Below, in pieces: positions 26,251 through 36,218 of a stretch of 64,000 bases of DNA (its first letter is position 1; each line of letters opens with the position of its first letter). The DNA lies in contig JAGFBZ010002033.1 in NCBI GenBank assembly GCA_018398805.1, positions 1,201,501 to 1,265,500 on the forward strand, written 5' to 3'. The notes under the pieces are model-generated. The model had not been told where the DNA came from and searched no databases. It saw only the letters and a program-made list of their open reading frames with translations. Source of the stretch: Hirundichthys speculiger (Eukaryota; Chordata; Actinopteri; Beloniformes; Exocoetidae). The translations under genes and the position numbers were made by a program.

Positions 26251-26329
26251 TCATACTAAGCAGAGAACTTGGAAAACTGTAGCTGAGACAACAACCATAT
26301 CCTAAATCCAACACAGGAGATGATTTTGG

Positions 26330-26580
26330 ACTTCAGAATTTTGAACCTCTCTGTCTATCTTCCCATCAGCCTCAAAGAGAGCTGAGGTCATGCAGAGCTT
26401 AATGTCAGCCAGAACATGACCTGGACCATCAACACCTCAGTAATGGTCATAAAAAGGACTCCAGACGCTTCACCTTCTTAGGTTGCTGGTAAATTTCTAC
26501 AGGTTGGTCATGGAGTTTGACATCACCTGTTCATCACAATGATACACTTTGGCTGCACCTCAGAAAACACGAAGGCCCCA
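26330..26580 (+). pseudogene. Broken LINE reverse transcriptase, piece 2 (C-terminal region)
   Basis: The plus strand reads NMTWTINTSVMVIKRTPDAS, the counterpart of 'NLTWT.NT..LVKKAQQR' in fish LINEs, then after a frame change LLVNFYRLVMEFDITCSSQ (counterpart of 'LVNFYRCTIESIVT.CI'), a stop, and YTLAAPQKT. It is interrupted at about 26580 by an unrelated insert. The catalytic centre of the RT is missing between pieces 1 and 2. Confidence 0.65.
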
Positions 26581-27395
26581 ATTGTACACTTCCCCTTACC
26601 CGTTCCCACTAGCTGCTATCCTCAAATTGCGTGTATAGGAACCTCCGCTAACCGCTAATGCAGTCTTCTGCCCACTATAGCAACTACACATTTTGCTGAC
26701 TCCTTTACTCACTTTGTAGCTGTGGCAATGAGCGTGTCTTTTGCCCTTTCCACAAAGTGGGTATCTTGCCATCGCGGGTTTAGTAAAAAGCATAGCGGGT
26801 AGTCCAACCACTTTCCCATCTCAAGCAATGTTGGCTCGTACAAGAGCGCGTCCAAATGGCGTCAATGCGCGTCCACCTGGTCACATGTGGACGTGCACAA
26901 ACGGCCCCACCTCTCGAATTAACTTTTGAATTAAAAGCGTGATTTGGCCTCAGTTGAACCTCTGAGAAAATAGCAGAGATTGTCTTAAACAGCTTGCTCG
27001 CCAGTTAAACCATAGACGACCAGAGCATGTTTACTGGGAGTGCACCAACTGTCTGGGACTTTCAGGTAGTAAGAATTGTCTGTGTAAGCTCTACAGCAGA
27101 GTTCCAGATGAGCTGCACATGAGAGCTGCTCCTATCTGGATGAAAAGATGCTTCATAATGAGTTTCGGAAAGCTGTTTGCGGGTAGCGCAACCTGCTCTT
27201 AAAGGTAATGGCTGCTGACGCCTTGATTGGCTTAACAGGTGGAACGCCCTAACCACTCCTATACATAATGTCGCAGGTAGCGCAGGTGGGATAGCGGATA
27301 TAGCAAGGGTTAAAGATTGCGTTTATTGTGGGGGAATGCCTCTCCTGCTACACATTATCCCTAAAACAGGGGCTTTAGGAGATCTGGACGAAGAT
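26581..27395. mobile_element. Unclassified ~0.8-kb insertion splitting the LINE
   Basis: The LINE reading frame breaks at ACACGAAGGCCCC and resumes at CAGGGCCCGAAGTCTCC, so this block was inserted or acquired. It is richer in G, C and CpG than its flanks. It has repeated AGCGGGTAG / GGTAGCGCA motifs (26640-26660, 26783-26796, 27179-27190, 27275-27300), a GATTGGCTTAACAGGTGGAA segment (27222-27241) of a type I associate with fish non-autonomous DNA elements, and a short inverted repeat CCTAAA...TTTAGG at 27360-27380. No transposase is seen and no clear terminal inverted repeats were resolved. Confidence 0.45.
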
Positions 27396-27650
27396 CAGGG
27401 CCCGAAGTCTCCAGCACAACACTAAAACAGAAGATGCATCCACAGACTAGAGGACATCTACAGAGTATGTTAGATCTGGAAAGACACATGCTATCATCAG
27501 AGATGCTACATGACCTGGCCACAACTTATTCACCTTTCTGCCATTTGGAAAATGGTAGAGATCCCTGAACGCATAAACAACACAACTCAAACACAGTTTC
27601 TGTCACAGAGTAGTTGCATTATTGAACACTCCCAACTAAGGGCCTGACCT
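27396..27650 (+). pseudogene. Broken LINE reverse transcriptase, piece 3 (C-terminus)
   Basis: The plus strand reads RLEDIYRVC (27445 onward), then, across frame changes, DTCYHQRCYMTWPQLIHLSA and IWKMVEIPERINNTTQTQFL, then CIIEHSQL and a stop. These follow the order of the fish LINE C-terminus 'LEDIY....A..I..D.THPGH.LF..LPSGR.YRSL.ARTNR...SF.....LLN'. It is collinear with pieces 1 and 2 and equally decayed. Confidence 0.65.
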
Positions 27651-28079
27651 CCTTGAGCATGCACACATTGCACATACACCACCCTCCAGCATGTGTGCAC
27701 ACTACATTCACTGACCATCTCTGCATTATACAGAGATCCAACCGAACCACCATCCCAAACCTTTACATAGTTCTAGAGCCCTCAACCCTCTCCCAATACA
27801 CTTTCCGTTTACAATGCAACATTAAACTGCCTTAACACTTGTCACTTTTTGCCTTAGAGCTTATAATGTTTACATTTATTATGCTCAGCTGTTGTCTTGT
27901 GTGTCTTTGACTTTTATTGTATAATTCTTTTAGTGCATTTAATGATGTCAAGGTGTTCTTGAAAAACCAAAAGGTTTATATTCTCCAGTGAGACCTGGGT
28001 CTTCCCCAAGGCCTTCTTTAAATGGGATATATATCCAAAATACTTTTCTTAAAATGCACCCAAAAAGCTTCTGGATGAT
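27651..28079. other. Non-coding DNA, probably LINE 3' UTR and flank
   Basis: Directly after piece 3. It is AT-rich with no coding signal. It may include the 3' UTR of the broken LINE (CTTTTATTGTATAATTC near 27910). Confidence 0.4.
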
Positions 28080-28889
28080 ATTCAATTCAATTCAATTCAA
28101 TTTTATTTGTATAGCGTCTATTACAATGTCAATTGTCTCTAGGCGCTTTACAGAGACCCAGAGCATGACCCTCAAGCAAATATCATTAACTAAAATTCTA
28201 ATATTAAATCCAATCAATGATAATGGCAAGAAAAAAACTCAATTTTAAGAGGAAGAAACCTTGAGCAGGACCTGGCTCATATGGGGGGACCTTCCTGCCG
28301 AAGGCCAGCCGGGTAGAGAAAGAAAAGAGGGGAGACAGGACAGAGAGAGGGTGTAGGTCAAAGAGAGGAGGGCACACAAATGACTAAATATAATGACCAT
28401 AAACATAAACATAAACAGATGGAGGTAGCAGCACTGGGATGAGATGGCCAGAGGACCAGGTCGCCGATCACCACGCCAGTCGGCACTCCAAACACAAGTG
28501 GAGGAGAAGCCCAGGATGGCCAGAGGATGGAATTGCAAGTCAGCATGAAACCCAGGAAACTCTGGCCTGCAAATACACAGAAAAAAAAAGGGGGGGGGCA
28601 AAACAGCACAACAAACCACAGGAAAGTAAAGAATATGTAGCACAGCTACAGTAACAAGATGCTCCCAAGTAATTATGAATGAGCTGGAGGAGGAGGAAGG
28701 GAGGAGCAAAGGGAAGGAAAAGGAGAAGAGCAGTGGAGACACCACTCAGCAGATCATGCTGGTGTCCCCCTGCAGCGTAGGCCTATAGCAGCATAGCTAT
28801 GACAAAGCTGTGATTAAGACGAGCCTACTCTAGCCTTAGCTACTACAGCTATGGCTATAACTATTATCCCCTACACACTTTAGTTTAGA

Positions 28890-29365
28890 CTAACAGTAGG
28901 CTTTACTGAACAAAAATGTTTTCAATTTAGTTTTAAAGATGGAGATGGTGTCAGCCTCCTTAACCCAAACTGGTAGCTGGTTCCATAAAAAAGGTGCCTG
29001 GAAGCAGAAGGCCCGTCCTCCAAAATTACTTTTGGATGTTCTAGGAACTACGAGTAATCCTGCACTCTGAGAGCAGAGAGCTTTATTAGGCGCATAGCGT
29101 GCTATCAAGTCTTATAAATAGCGCGGAGCTAGGCCATTAAGGGCCTTATATGCGAGAAACAGAATTTTAAACTCAATTTGAAATTTCACGGGAAGCCAAT
29201 GGAAGGAGGCTAACACGGGAGAGATGTGATCTCGCTTGCGGATTCCTGTCAGCACCCTCGCTGCTGCGTTCTGGATCAATTGGAGGCTATTCAGTGAGCT
29301 TTTTGGACATCCTGCTAACAACGCATTGCAATAATCCAGTATAGAACTGACAAACTTAAAATTAA
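28890..29365 (-). pseudogene. L2-like LINE reverse transcriptase, C-terminal continuation
   Basis: After the frameshift the minus strand continues KFVSSILDYCNALLAGCPKS, SLNSLQLIQNAAARVLTG, HISPVLASFHWLPV and YKALNGLAPRYL. There is one in-frame stop at about 29112, followed by APNKALCSQSAGLLVVPRTS, GGRAFCFQAPFLWNQLPVWV and a stop near 28890. 'QNAAARVLTG', 'LHWLPV'-like and 'WNQLP' blocks are the conserved C-terminal signature of L2-type proteins. One frameshift and one stop in about 530 codons means this copy is relatively young compared with the other LINE remnants here. Confidence 0.88.
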
Positions 29366-30580
29366 TTAAAATTTTATTAAAATTAATTTTTCGGCATCAC
29401 CCTGGGAGAGGATGCTCCTGATCTTGGCAATATTTTGGAGATGAAAAAAGGCAGTCTTGCAAACCTGATTGATATGCGGCTTAAATGACATATACTGATC
29501 AGAAATGACTTCAAGGTTTTTCACAGCTGTGCTGGAAGCCAGCGTAAACCCAGTTAATCCATTCCTCAGGTGTTTGGGATCAAAGACGATAACCTCTGTT
29601 TTACCTGAGTTTAGAAGCAAAAAGTTAGAGGACCTCCAGGACTTAATGTCATTAAGACACCCTTGAAGTTTAGCCAAAGGTTTTGTTTCTTCTGGTTTCA
29701 TAGATAAGTACAGCTGCGTATCATCAGCGTAGCAATGAAGGTTTATGCCATGGCTCTGGATAATTTTTCCCAAGGGCAACATGTATAAAGTGAAAAGGAT
29801 TGGTCCCAGAACTGAACCCTGTGGGACGCCATAGCAGATCCTAGTCCGTGTAGAATAAACGTCATTAACATGGACGAACTGGAACCTGTCAGATAGGTAT
29901 GACTTAAACCAGCCTAATGCTGTCCCTTTAATTCCAACAGTGTGCTCTAATCTGTACAGCAAAAGGCCGTGATCAACAGTATCAAAAGCAGCACTGAGGT
30001 CCAGCAGAACAAGGACAGAAACTAATCCATTGTCTGAGGCCATGAGGAGGTCGTTGGAGACTCTAATCAGTGCAGTTTCTGTGCTATGATGAGTTCTAAA
30101 CCCTGACTGAAAGACCTCAAATAGATCATTTCTATGCAGGTGTTCTCCAAACTGGCTAGCAACTATTTTTTCCAGAATTTTAGAGATAAATGGAAGGTTG
30201 GATATTGGTCTATAGTTTGCCAAGATGTCCGGATCAAGAGATGGTTTCTTAAACAAAGGTTTAATGACTGCAACTTTAAAAACTTGTGGTACATATCCTA
30301 ATTGTAGAGATAGGTTAATCTGATCCAAAATTGAAATACCAATAGAGGACATAACATCTTTGAGCAGCCGAGTTGGGATGGGATCCAACAGGCCTGTAAA
30401 TGGTTTAGCTTTACTGATAGTTAAGGTCAACTCAGAGAGGCCCACAGGAGAAAAACAGTCCAGAGTCAAATCAGAAACAGAAGAAATCAGCGAAGCTGCA
30501 GGGACGTCCACAGCCGCCAACAGTTGGGCCTGGCCAATCTCATCTCTAATTTTGATTATTTTCCCTCTAAAAAAGCTCAT
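29366..30580 (-). pseudogene. L2-like LINE reverse transcriptase, main open part (404 codons)
   Basis: This is the longest open frame in the window. Order of RT blocks by residue: ANYRPISNLPFISKILEKIV (121-140), fingers block GFRTHHSTETALI (160-172), motif A LLDLSAAFDTVDH (192-204; catalytic Asp194), motif B GVPQGSVLGPILF (251-263), motif C CYADDTQLYL (283-292; Asp286 and Asp287), and thumb-region LLLNSGKTEV (321-330). All three catalytic aspartates are present. The role would be target-primed reverse transcription of LINE RNA. The chosen start is only the first Met of the open stretch; coding sequence continues upstream in diverged form. The frame ends in GDAEKLILIKF and a stop, caused by an AT-rich slippage-like insertion at about 29361-29390, after which the protein continues in another frame (next entry). 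LDLSAAFDTVDH and YADDTQLYL fit the L2/CR1 group. Confidence 0.9.
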
Positions 30581-30700
30581 AAAGTCTTCACATGCCTAAA
30601 CCTCCTCCAACTGGTTCTTTCAATGAACCAGCAACTCAGTTCTGAGCTCTTCTTGCACAACTGAGCACCTCACCCTAGCCCAGCGACCCTTCGAAAGAAG

Positions 30701-31700
30701 GTACTTTCACTTTTGTGATTGATGGAGGCTGCGGTCAGCTTGTTATGATTGCTGTCATTGTTTTTTCTCATTAATTTTAGTATTTTTTCAGTTGATTAAT
30801 TCAGGATTTCTGAAAATAGTCACTGAGCTAAATTAGACCCCATCACAGTGTTTGCTTTGTCCAAACAAATGCAATGAAACAACAGCGTCTACATGACATG
30901 ACAGCCAATTAACACATTTGAAAGGATGAAACTGTGAAATTTTACTATTTTTACATGAAACATGATTTAACTGATGCAAAGACACTTTCTAATTAGATAA
31001 ATAGTAAAATAAATAAAACCAGGCAACCCAGGTCTACCTTTATATTAGAGTTAATATATAAAGAAAATCACACTTAACTCAGTTTTGTGTTGTAATTGTG
31101 TACTTGATTCAAAATAATTAGTTACATTATGTTAGTACAGTCTGTCTATTTGTTTCTCCAAAAATGCACCAGAAATTTGGCATATTTTTGAAATATCTGT
31201 TCTGGAGGATCTTGACCCCTGTAACTCTGTAATTATGTTTCATACTCTACTTCAACCACCAGCTGCCAATGCTTTTTTAAAATATGTAATGCATGCCAGA
31301 TATCTTCTTTTTCCAGCTAATCTTCTGCTCCTGGTCACGATGCCATAACTAATTTAGCAAGCTCTCCATGCCATAAACTGCAGGCACCATAAAAAAAAAA
31401 CACCTCAATCAATGTTTCACTAACAAGTCTATAATCTACTCTGCAAGTTTCAAGTCCTTTTGAATTCATCATGTTCTTTTTGAGATTTATTGTTATTATA
31501 TAATAAAAACTGACAATGAAAGAGAAAAGGCTGATGAAAAGGCAGTTTTCAGTCAGAGCAAGCTCATCATAATATCAAAAACTAGTAAATGGCATAATAG
31601 TGAATAAGAACATATTTTTATTCTATGAATTGATACTTTGATTCAACTTAAATCATTTCTACTGGTTTCCAGTTGATTGTGCTCTATCAACCAAAAGCTC
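30701..31700. other. AT-rich non-coding DNA
   Basis: No gene or recognisable repeat. Strongly AT-rich, with scattered A runs (31391-31400). Confidence 0.5.
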
Positions 31701-31701
31701 C

Positions 31702-31742
31702 CACTGTCTTGTTTAAAAAAAAAAAAAAAAAACAAGACGGTG
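31702..31742. repeat. A18 tract inside a 13-bp inverted repeat
   Basis: CACTGTCTTGTTT (31702-31714) is followed by A18 and then AAACAAGACGGTG (31730-31742). The arms pair at 12 of 13 positions, so the A-run forms the loop of a potential hairpin. Confidence 0.7.
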
Positions 31743-31827
31743 ACCTGCAAAATACAAAATATGTAATAAAATACTGAGAGACGTCACACTCCAGGCTTGG
31801 ATAACTTACTCTTTTATTTATAATATA

Positions 31828-32550
31828 CAGTGGTACCTCTTCTTACGAAATTAACTGGTTCTGGAACCAGGTTACATAATTTTCGTAACCTGAAAATTTC
31901 GTAAGTAGAAACGCATTTTCCATGTAAATTCCCTAATCTATTCAAGCCTCCCCAAAATTCCAACATAATTTTTTTTATAAATTATAAATAATACATGAAA
32001 TGACATAAAAACCTGTAAGAAATACATGTTAGAACTAGAAAAGCACTCGGAGAGCACAGACTTCCACGAGCACAATTAGTGAAAGTCCAGAATCCAGGAT
32101 TTCTTCCGGATCACATCCAAAATGAAATCAGTTCTTCCTTTTCACATTTCCGACAACTTTTTCCGACAACAATTTCATCAAAATCCATCTATAGCTTTTT
32201 GAGTTATCTTGAACACAGACAGACAGACAAACAGACAGATAAACGCCGGCAAAAACATAACCTCCTTGGCGGAGGTAAAAATTGTTTGTTTACCTGGGTT
32301 GCTGGGTTACGCTCATACAGACAATGGGCCCTCCTAGCCAATGGGATGCCAGGAAGATGCTAAGCGATAGCCAATGGCAGAGCAGCTCAGACGCATTTCA
32401 AACCGAGATACAGAGCCAACAAGTATGTTTACATTTGGCCTTTCGTATCCTGAAATTTCTTTCGTAACAAGAGGCAATATTTTCCCATTGCGGCGTTTTG
32501 TTACCTGAAAAATTCGTAAGTAGAGACGTTCGTAAGTAAAGGTACCACTG
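31828..32550. mobile_element. Non-autonomous mariner-like element (MITE) with TA duplication
   Basis: Left end CAGTGGTACCTCTTCTTACG and the reverse complement of the right end CAGTGGTACCTTTACTTACG match over about 20 bases with few differences. The flanks are TA on both sides (31826-31827 and 32551-32552), the target duplication of Tc1/mariner superfamily elements. Sub-terminal TTCGTAA motifs repeat at both ends (for example 31882-31888, 31908-31914, 32510-32516). It has no transposase. A retroelement tail is nested inside at about 32033-32280. Confidence 0.75.
32033..32280 (+). mobile_element. Nested retroelement 3' tail (RTE-like), inside the mariner-like MITE
   Basis: It begins near GAAAAGCACTCGGAGAGC, continues with TTTTGAGTTATCTTG, then ACAGACAGACAGACA units, and ends AACCTCCTTGGCGGAGGTA. 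This chain of motifs is a common dispersed 3' end in fish genomes, which I associate with RTE-type LINEs. The sequence on either side belongs to the MITE, so it inserted into it. It has no coding capacity. Confidence 0.55.
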
Positions 32551-34019
32551 TATATGTCAAATGTGACCCAGAAACTCTACATAGCCAATAAAACTTTAAC
32601 AAAACATAAAATCTGTAGCAATGAAATATTTAGTTGGAAGTTAATTACTGTATATTTATATGGGTTCAATAATCATGAAGAACCATAACTGTAAGAATGA
32701 GAATCATTAAAAAAATGTTTCACTAAATGTATTATGGCATATAAACACAAATTTGGAACACTTAATTCTTAAAACTATTTATACACAGAAATGTCCAAGA
32801 TTATGTTTACGGTACTTATATTTAGTATTAATCTCATTTCTGTGTAGCATAGACCTGATAAACAATACTAACTTTGAGTTCAGAACAGACTTCAAGAAAA
32901 GAGTGATCCCAAGGACACAGGCACGACTAAACAGACTGTATGTGACTGTTGACTTGAACTGGCTCCACTAGTTTGATGACTTTGGTTAACATAAGATCAT
33001 AAAAACAGATGACACTTGCAAAATTAACTTGATTAAAAGAATTTACAATTGATTTGTGTCAGTGTTCATTCTCTGTAATGTCACTCACTGTAAGAATCAG
33101 TTGTGATATACAGAATATAATCTAGCTTTCAAGGATGGAAAACCTGCTGAAATTGTCCTTAGGTAGTAACACAGGTGGCCCTGTAGCACACCTTAGAAGT
33201 GTTGATGCTTTTTCTTACTGCAGGCACTCCTGTATCTAATGAGGCTTGTATCAAGCTCCAAGATGAAGGGGAAAGAAAAGTCAGCATAATTAAGCTTGGT
33301 CTTTACCGCCTCATAGATTTGCAAACATCCCCAGCCCAGATTCCAATAACACTTTGTTCTGCTCTTTTACATCCTCGCTCAACCACTGCCCAGTGTGTTG
33401 GATTAGTCAACTCGTGGAATCCTTCTACAAAATGTCAGTAGGAACTACCAAAGCCAAAAAAAGATCCCAGCTCTGAAACAGTAGTAGGAGGCTACCAGTT
33501 CACTATCGCTTTTATCTTGCTATGATGATGTGGACATATCATTATCAGAGATCACATGATCAAAGTAGTAAACCTGCTGGATAAAGGAATGTTTAGTGTG
33601 CTTGGCATTGGAGCCTTTCATGCACAAAGGTTCATTTGTAGCTCTATTGTGACAGAAGAAAAACACAACATAGTGAAGATGCCAAAGGCCATTCACTACT
33701 ACCTGTTTGTACTTGCTGGTTGAATCCATCTGAAAATCAGTGAACACCAGCAAGTGCATTCAAAGATTCCTTGAAAAATCATAGAGACATGGTTCCTTGT
33801 CTTCCTGCTAAGTCGACAGTAGTCAACAGACCTGTGCCTCCTTCTTCTTAGCTAGCCTGACAGAGTAGGCAAAGCGACTGCAGCTTTCTATGATCACCGC
33901 TGCCTTTAACACTGGGTTGATGTGCTGTTTTGATGTGCTGATACTGTTGTTTCACTGGACGTCATCTACAACTGGAATATTATGGGATATAAGGCTAGCA
34001 ACTGAGCTAGCTGGTATGG
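32551..34019. other. Non-coding DNA
   Basis: AT-rich with no supported gene. Short frames (about 33200-33440 and 33520-33760) have no motifs or splice context that I can defend. Confidence 0.5.
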
Positions 34020-34480
34020 TGTGCATTGGGTAAGTTTTGTTTTCTGTGTTTTTCCCTCTGTTCCTGAGTTTTCTCAGCGTCTCATCTCGTCTCCCCTACC
34101 CTTAGTCTACCTTTTTCCTGTTTAATTTTGAAGGGTCTGACTTGTCTCTGTAGTGTTTTGCTTTACTTTCCTCTGTGATCACCCTGATTGTTTGCGCCTG
34201 CCCCTTATTTTCTCGTTTGTGTATTTAAGTCTTGTTTTTCTTGCCAGATCGTACTGTTTCCCTCGTCTGCTGCCACCCTGTATGTTTCTGCGTGTTCTCT
34301 GTTTTAATCCCGGCTTTGTTTGGTTTTCTGTTCCTCCCATGTTGTCCTCCTCGTGGGAATTACTTTGTTTTTGTTCGTTAGAGTTTTTTGAGTTGTTTTT
34401 GTGAGAGTAAAAAAGGACATTTTTGTTTGCAACCTCGCTCCTTTCCTGCGTCTTTGGGTCCACATCACTTTACGACACAT
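34020..34480 (+). mobile_element. Possible LTR-like or retroelement 3'-end sequence
   Basis: Pyrimidine-rich sequence with TTGTGTATTTAAGTCTTG-like promoter context near 34213-34232, followed by TTGCCAGATCGT, GTTTTTGTGAGAGTAAAAA and CTTTCCTGCGTCTTTGGGTC. This order resembles fish Gypsy-type long terminal repeats. I could not find the matching second LTR, a primer-binding site or a target duplication, so a solo LTR is only a suggestion. Confidence 0.35.
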
Positions 34481-35009
34481 GCTCTTCTACAGACAGAAAG
34501 ACCTTCCCCTAAATACAGGACATTTACAATCACGAGAGACAAAAAATAGTCTCTCTTTTACATTGATATTAGAAATGGAAGGAGTCAGAGGTGGTTTAAA
34601 GACATTTGAAGGCACAGCACCAGGGACCGGAGTGGTAGAGGCCCACTGCAGTCTTTCATTACCTGCTTTCATTTGTGCAACATACAATAATCCTTTAATT
34701 CTTGCAAATGTTTCTCCACAATTACAATCAGTAAACAGGTCAACAAGAAATAAATACTGCTTACATTTACTAAAAAAAAAAAAAACCCCATAATGCTACT
34801 ATAATCATTATTCTCTTAGAAAAAGAAAAATCATGAACAAAGAAAATGGGTAGAAGAACACACATTGCTTGCAGATTGGAGAGGAGAGGGTTCATGAGAC
34901 TTTAAACTAGTACAAGAAATGTGACATGCTACTGTGGAAAGGCACCCAAGGATGATTCTTATATTATTTATAGGGCTGGGCAAGTTACCGCGTTATTATT
35001 ATTATTAAC

Positions 35010-35780
35010 GCCTGGCATGGACGCTTCTCGCTGCTGCTCCGGGACTTATCTCTGCGAACGCTGGACGCTGGACACTCCAGTTTGTGCCCGGTTTGTGGTG
35101 ATCTGCGGTCGGATGTCGACATACTGTCTGCAGGGGGCGGATCGGTCCTCTTGCGGCTGGTGGAGACCTGCCGCCGCGGACATGGACGGTGTCGCTGGAG
35201 GCCGGTTCGGGAAAGCTAAGCTAAGTAGTCCTGAACTGCTACCCGCGGCAACCACCGCCACTGGATCCGGGCAGCAGCATTACGGAGCCGGGACGGGAGC
35301 CCCAGACGTAGCGACGACGGCATGCTGCCCCCGCCCAGTTGTCTACACGCCGGATGGGTCAGCTGACCTGGCAGGGGCCGTCTGGTGACCTGGTGGGGCC
35401 CAGCACCACGGGGGGAGATGACAACGGCCTGGTCCGGTCCGCATGATGAACCGGGCTCTGGGACGGTCGGCTCCGTCGCTCACTGGACTGAATAGAGCTC
35501 GGTCTTCCCAGGGGAGACGGTCTGGTTCTGTTTCCTCCTCTGACCTGGAGATATCTCACTTGTCATCGTTTTGGAGATATACTGGTTTTAACGGCTGTTA
35601 ACTGTTTTAATGGCTGCTAACAGCTGTTATCTGGAGTTAGCACTCGGACCACAGGACCTGGCATGAAAAGGAGCGCTGGACACTAGCAGCTCCCCTAGTA
35701 CACCAGATTTTTCCTGGTGTACTGAAACATGAATTTCCCCCTTGGGGGATTAATAAAGTATTTTGAATTTTTGAATTTTT
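35010..35780 (+). mobile_element. CpG-rich retroelement-like insert
   Basis: The most GC- and CpG-rich part of the window. The end reads ATGAATTTCCCCCTTGGGGG then ATTAATAAAGTATTTTGAAT and repeats of TTTTTGAA. 'GAATTTCCCC.TTGGGG.ATTAATAAAGT' is a frequent 3' terminus of fish non-LTR elements. The open frame at 34921-35388 is a by-product of high GC and has no recognisable domain. I infer an internally deleted non-LTR element (5' region joined to 3' end) or a SINE-like derivative. Confidence 0.5.
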
Positions 35781-36197
35781 TTGAAAGGGGGGTTTGCGTC
35801 CCCCTGGTTTCCCTCCCTCTCTCTGTCCCGCCCGTCTCCCCCAATTCACTACACAACACCCCTCACACATCACAACCCAGCACACACCACCCCCTCACTG
35901 ACGTGTGTCTTTAACTGTCTTGTCTTTAAATGTTTCACTGCTGGTGTTTTTTGGTCCTCTCTGAGGAAATCAGGATTTGAGATGTTAATAAAGATGTTTG
36001 AATTTACTGCCAGAGAGGACTGGTGAAGGACACATTCACCCTTCACACTCCCACAAAAAAATGTCTGCTATAAGATTAAATTGCATATACATACTAGATG
36101 GTTTTGCTCTACAATGGCACTAACCATGAATGTAAATTTAATAAATTTGCATTTACACTACTTTTGAATTCATTATTTGATTCTGCATATACAATGC

Positions 36198-36215
36198 GAT
36201 TAATCATGATTAATC
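36198..36215. repeat. 18-bp perfect palindrome
   Basis: GATTAATCATGATTAATC equals its own reverse complement. The TAATCATGATTA core is a paired homeodomain-type site, but it lies in transposon sequence. Confidence 0.8.
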
Positions 36216-36218
36216 ACG

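Larger units (their letters stand above)
28080..30700 (-). mobile_element. L2-like LINE, 5'-truncated, best-preserved element in the window
   Basis: Minus-strand element of about 2.6 kb. The 3' end is at the low-coordinate side: plus 28081-28115 has four TTCAA units, then TTTTATTTGTATAGCG, and 28140-28155 AGGCGCTTTACAGAG. On the minus strand this reads 'AAGCGCC...CGCTATACAAATAAAATTGAA' plus TTGAA repeats, the standard L2-like fish tail. A ~770-base 3' UTR (28110-28880) contains the AAACCTTGAGCAGGACCTGG block that I recall from fish L2 3' UTRs. The coding part runs from about 30600 down to 28890. The first ORF and the endonuclease are absent, so it is 5'-truncated. The 5' border is approximate. 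Target-site duplications were not resolved. Confidence 0.85.
34971..36218. mobile_element. hAT-like non-autonomous element carrying a CpG-rich insert
   Basis: It begins TAGGGCTGGGCAAGTTACCG, with 'TTATTATTATTAACG' following. This TAGGGCTGGGC start is typical of fish hAT-type elements. At the far side is GCGATTAATCATGATTAATC (36196-36215), part of the well-known '..GCGATTAATCGCGATTAATC..' sub-terminal sequence of the same kind of element. Between them lie a CpG-rich block (35010-35780, separate entry) and pyrimidine-rich DNA (35785-35900). The exact right end and 8-bp duplication were not resolved. Confidence 0.45.

Noticed and set aside
28245..28745. 166-codon minus-strand open frame
   Set aside because: It lies in the 3' UTR of the L2-like element and is Ser/Phe/Leu-rich, as expected for translated CT-rich DNA. 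No domain is visible.
30360..30599. Plus-strand frame over the L2 coding region
   Set aside because: Antisense shadow of the L2 reverse transcriptase.
34020..34480. Full endogenous retrovirus or LTR retrotransposon
   Set aside because: No second LTR, primer-binding site, or gag/pol frame within reach. At most a solo LTR.
34921..35388. 155-codon plus-strand open frame
   Set aside because: It starts in hAT-like sequence and runs into the CpG-rich insert. High GC lowers stop frequency. No recognisable domain.
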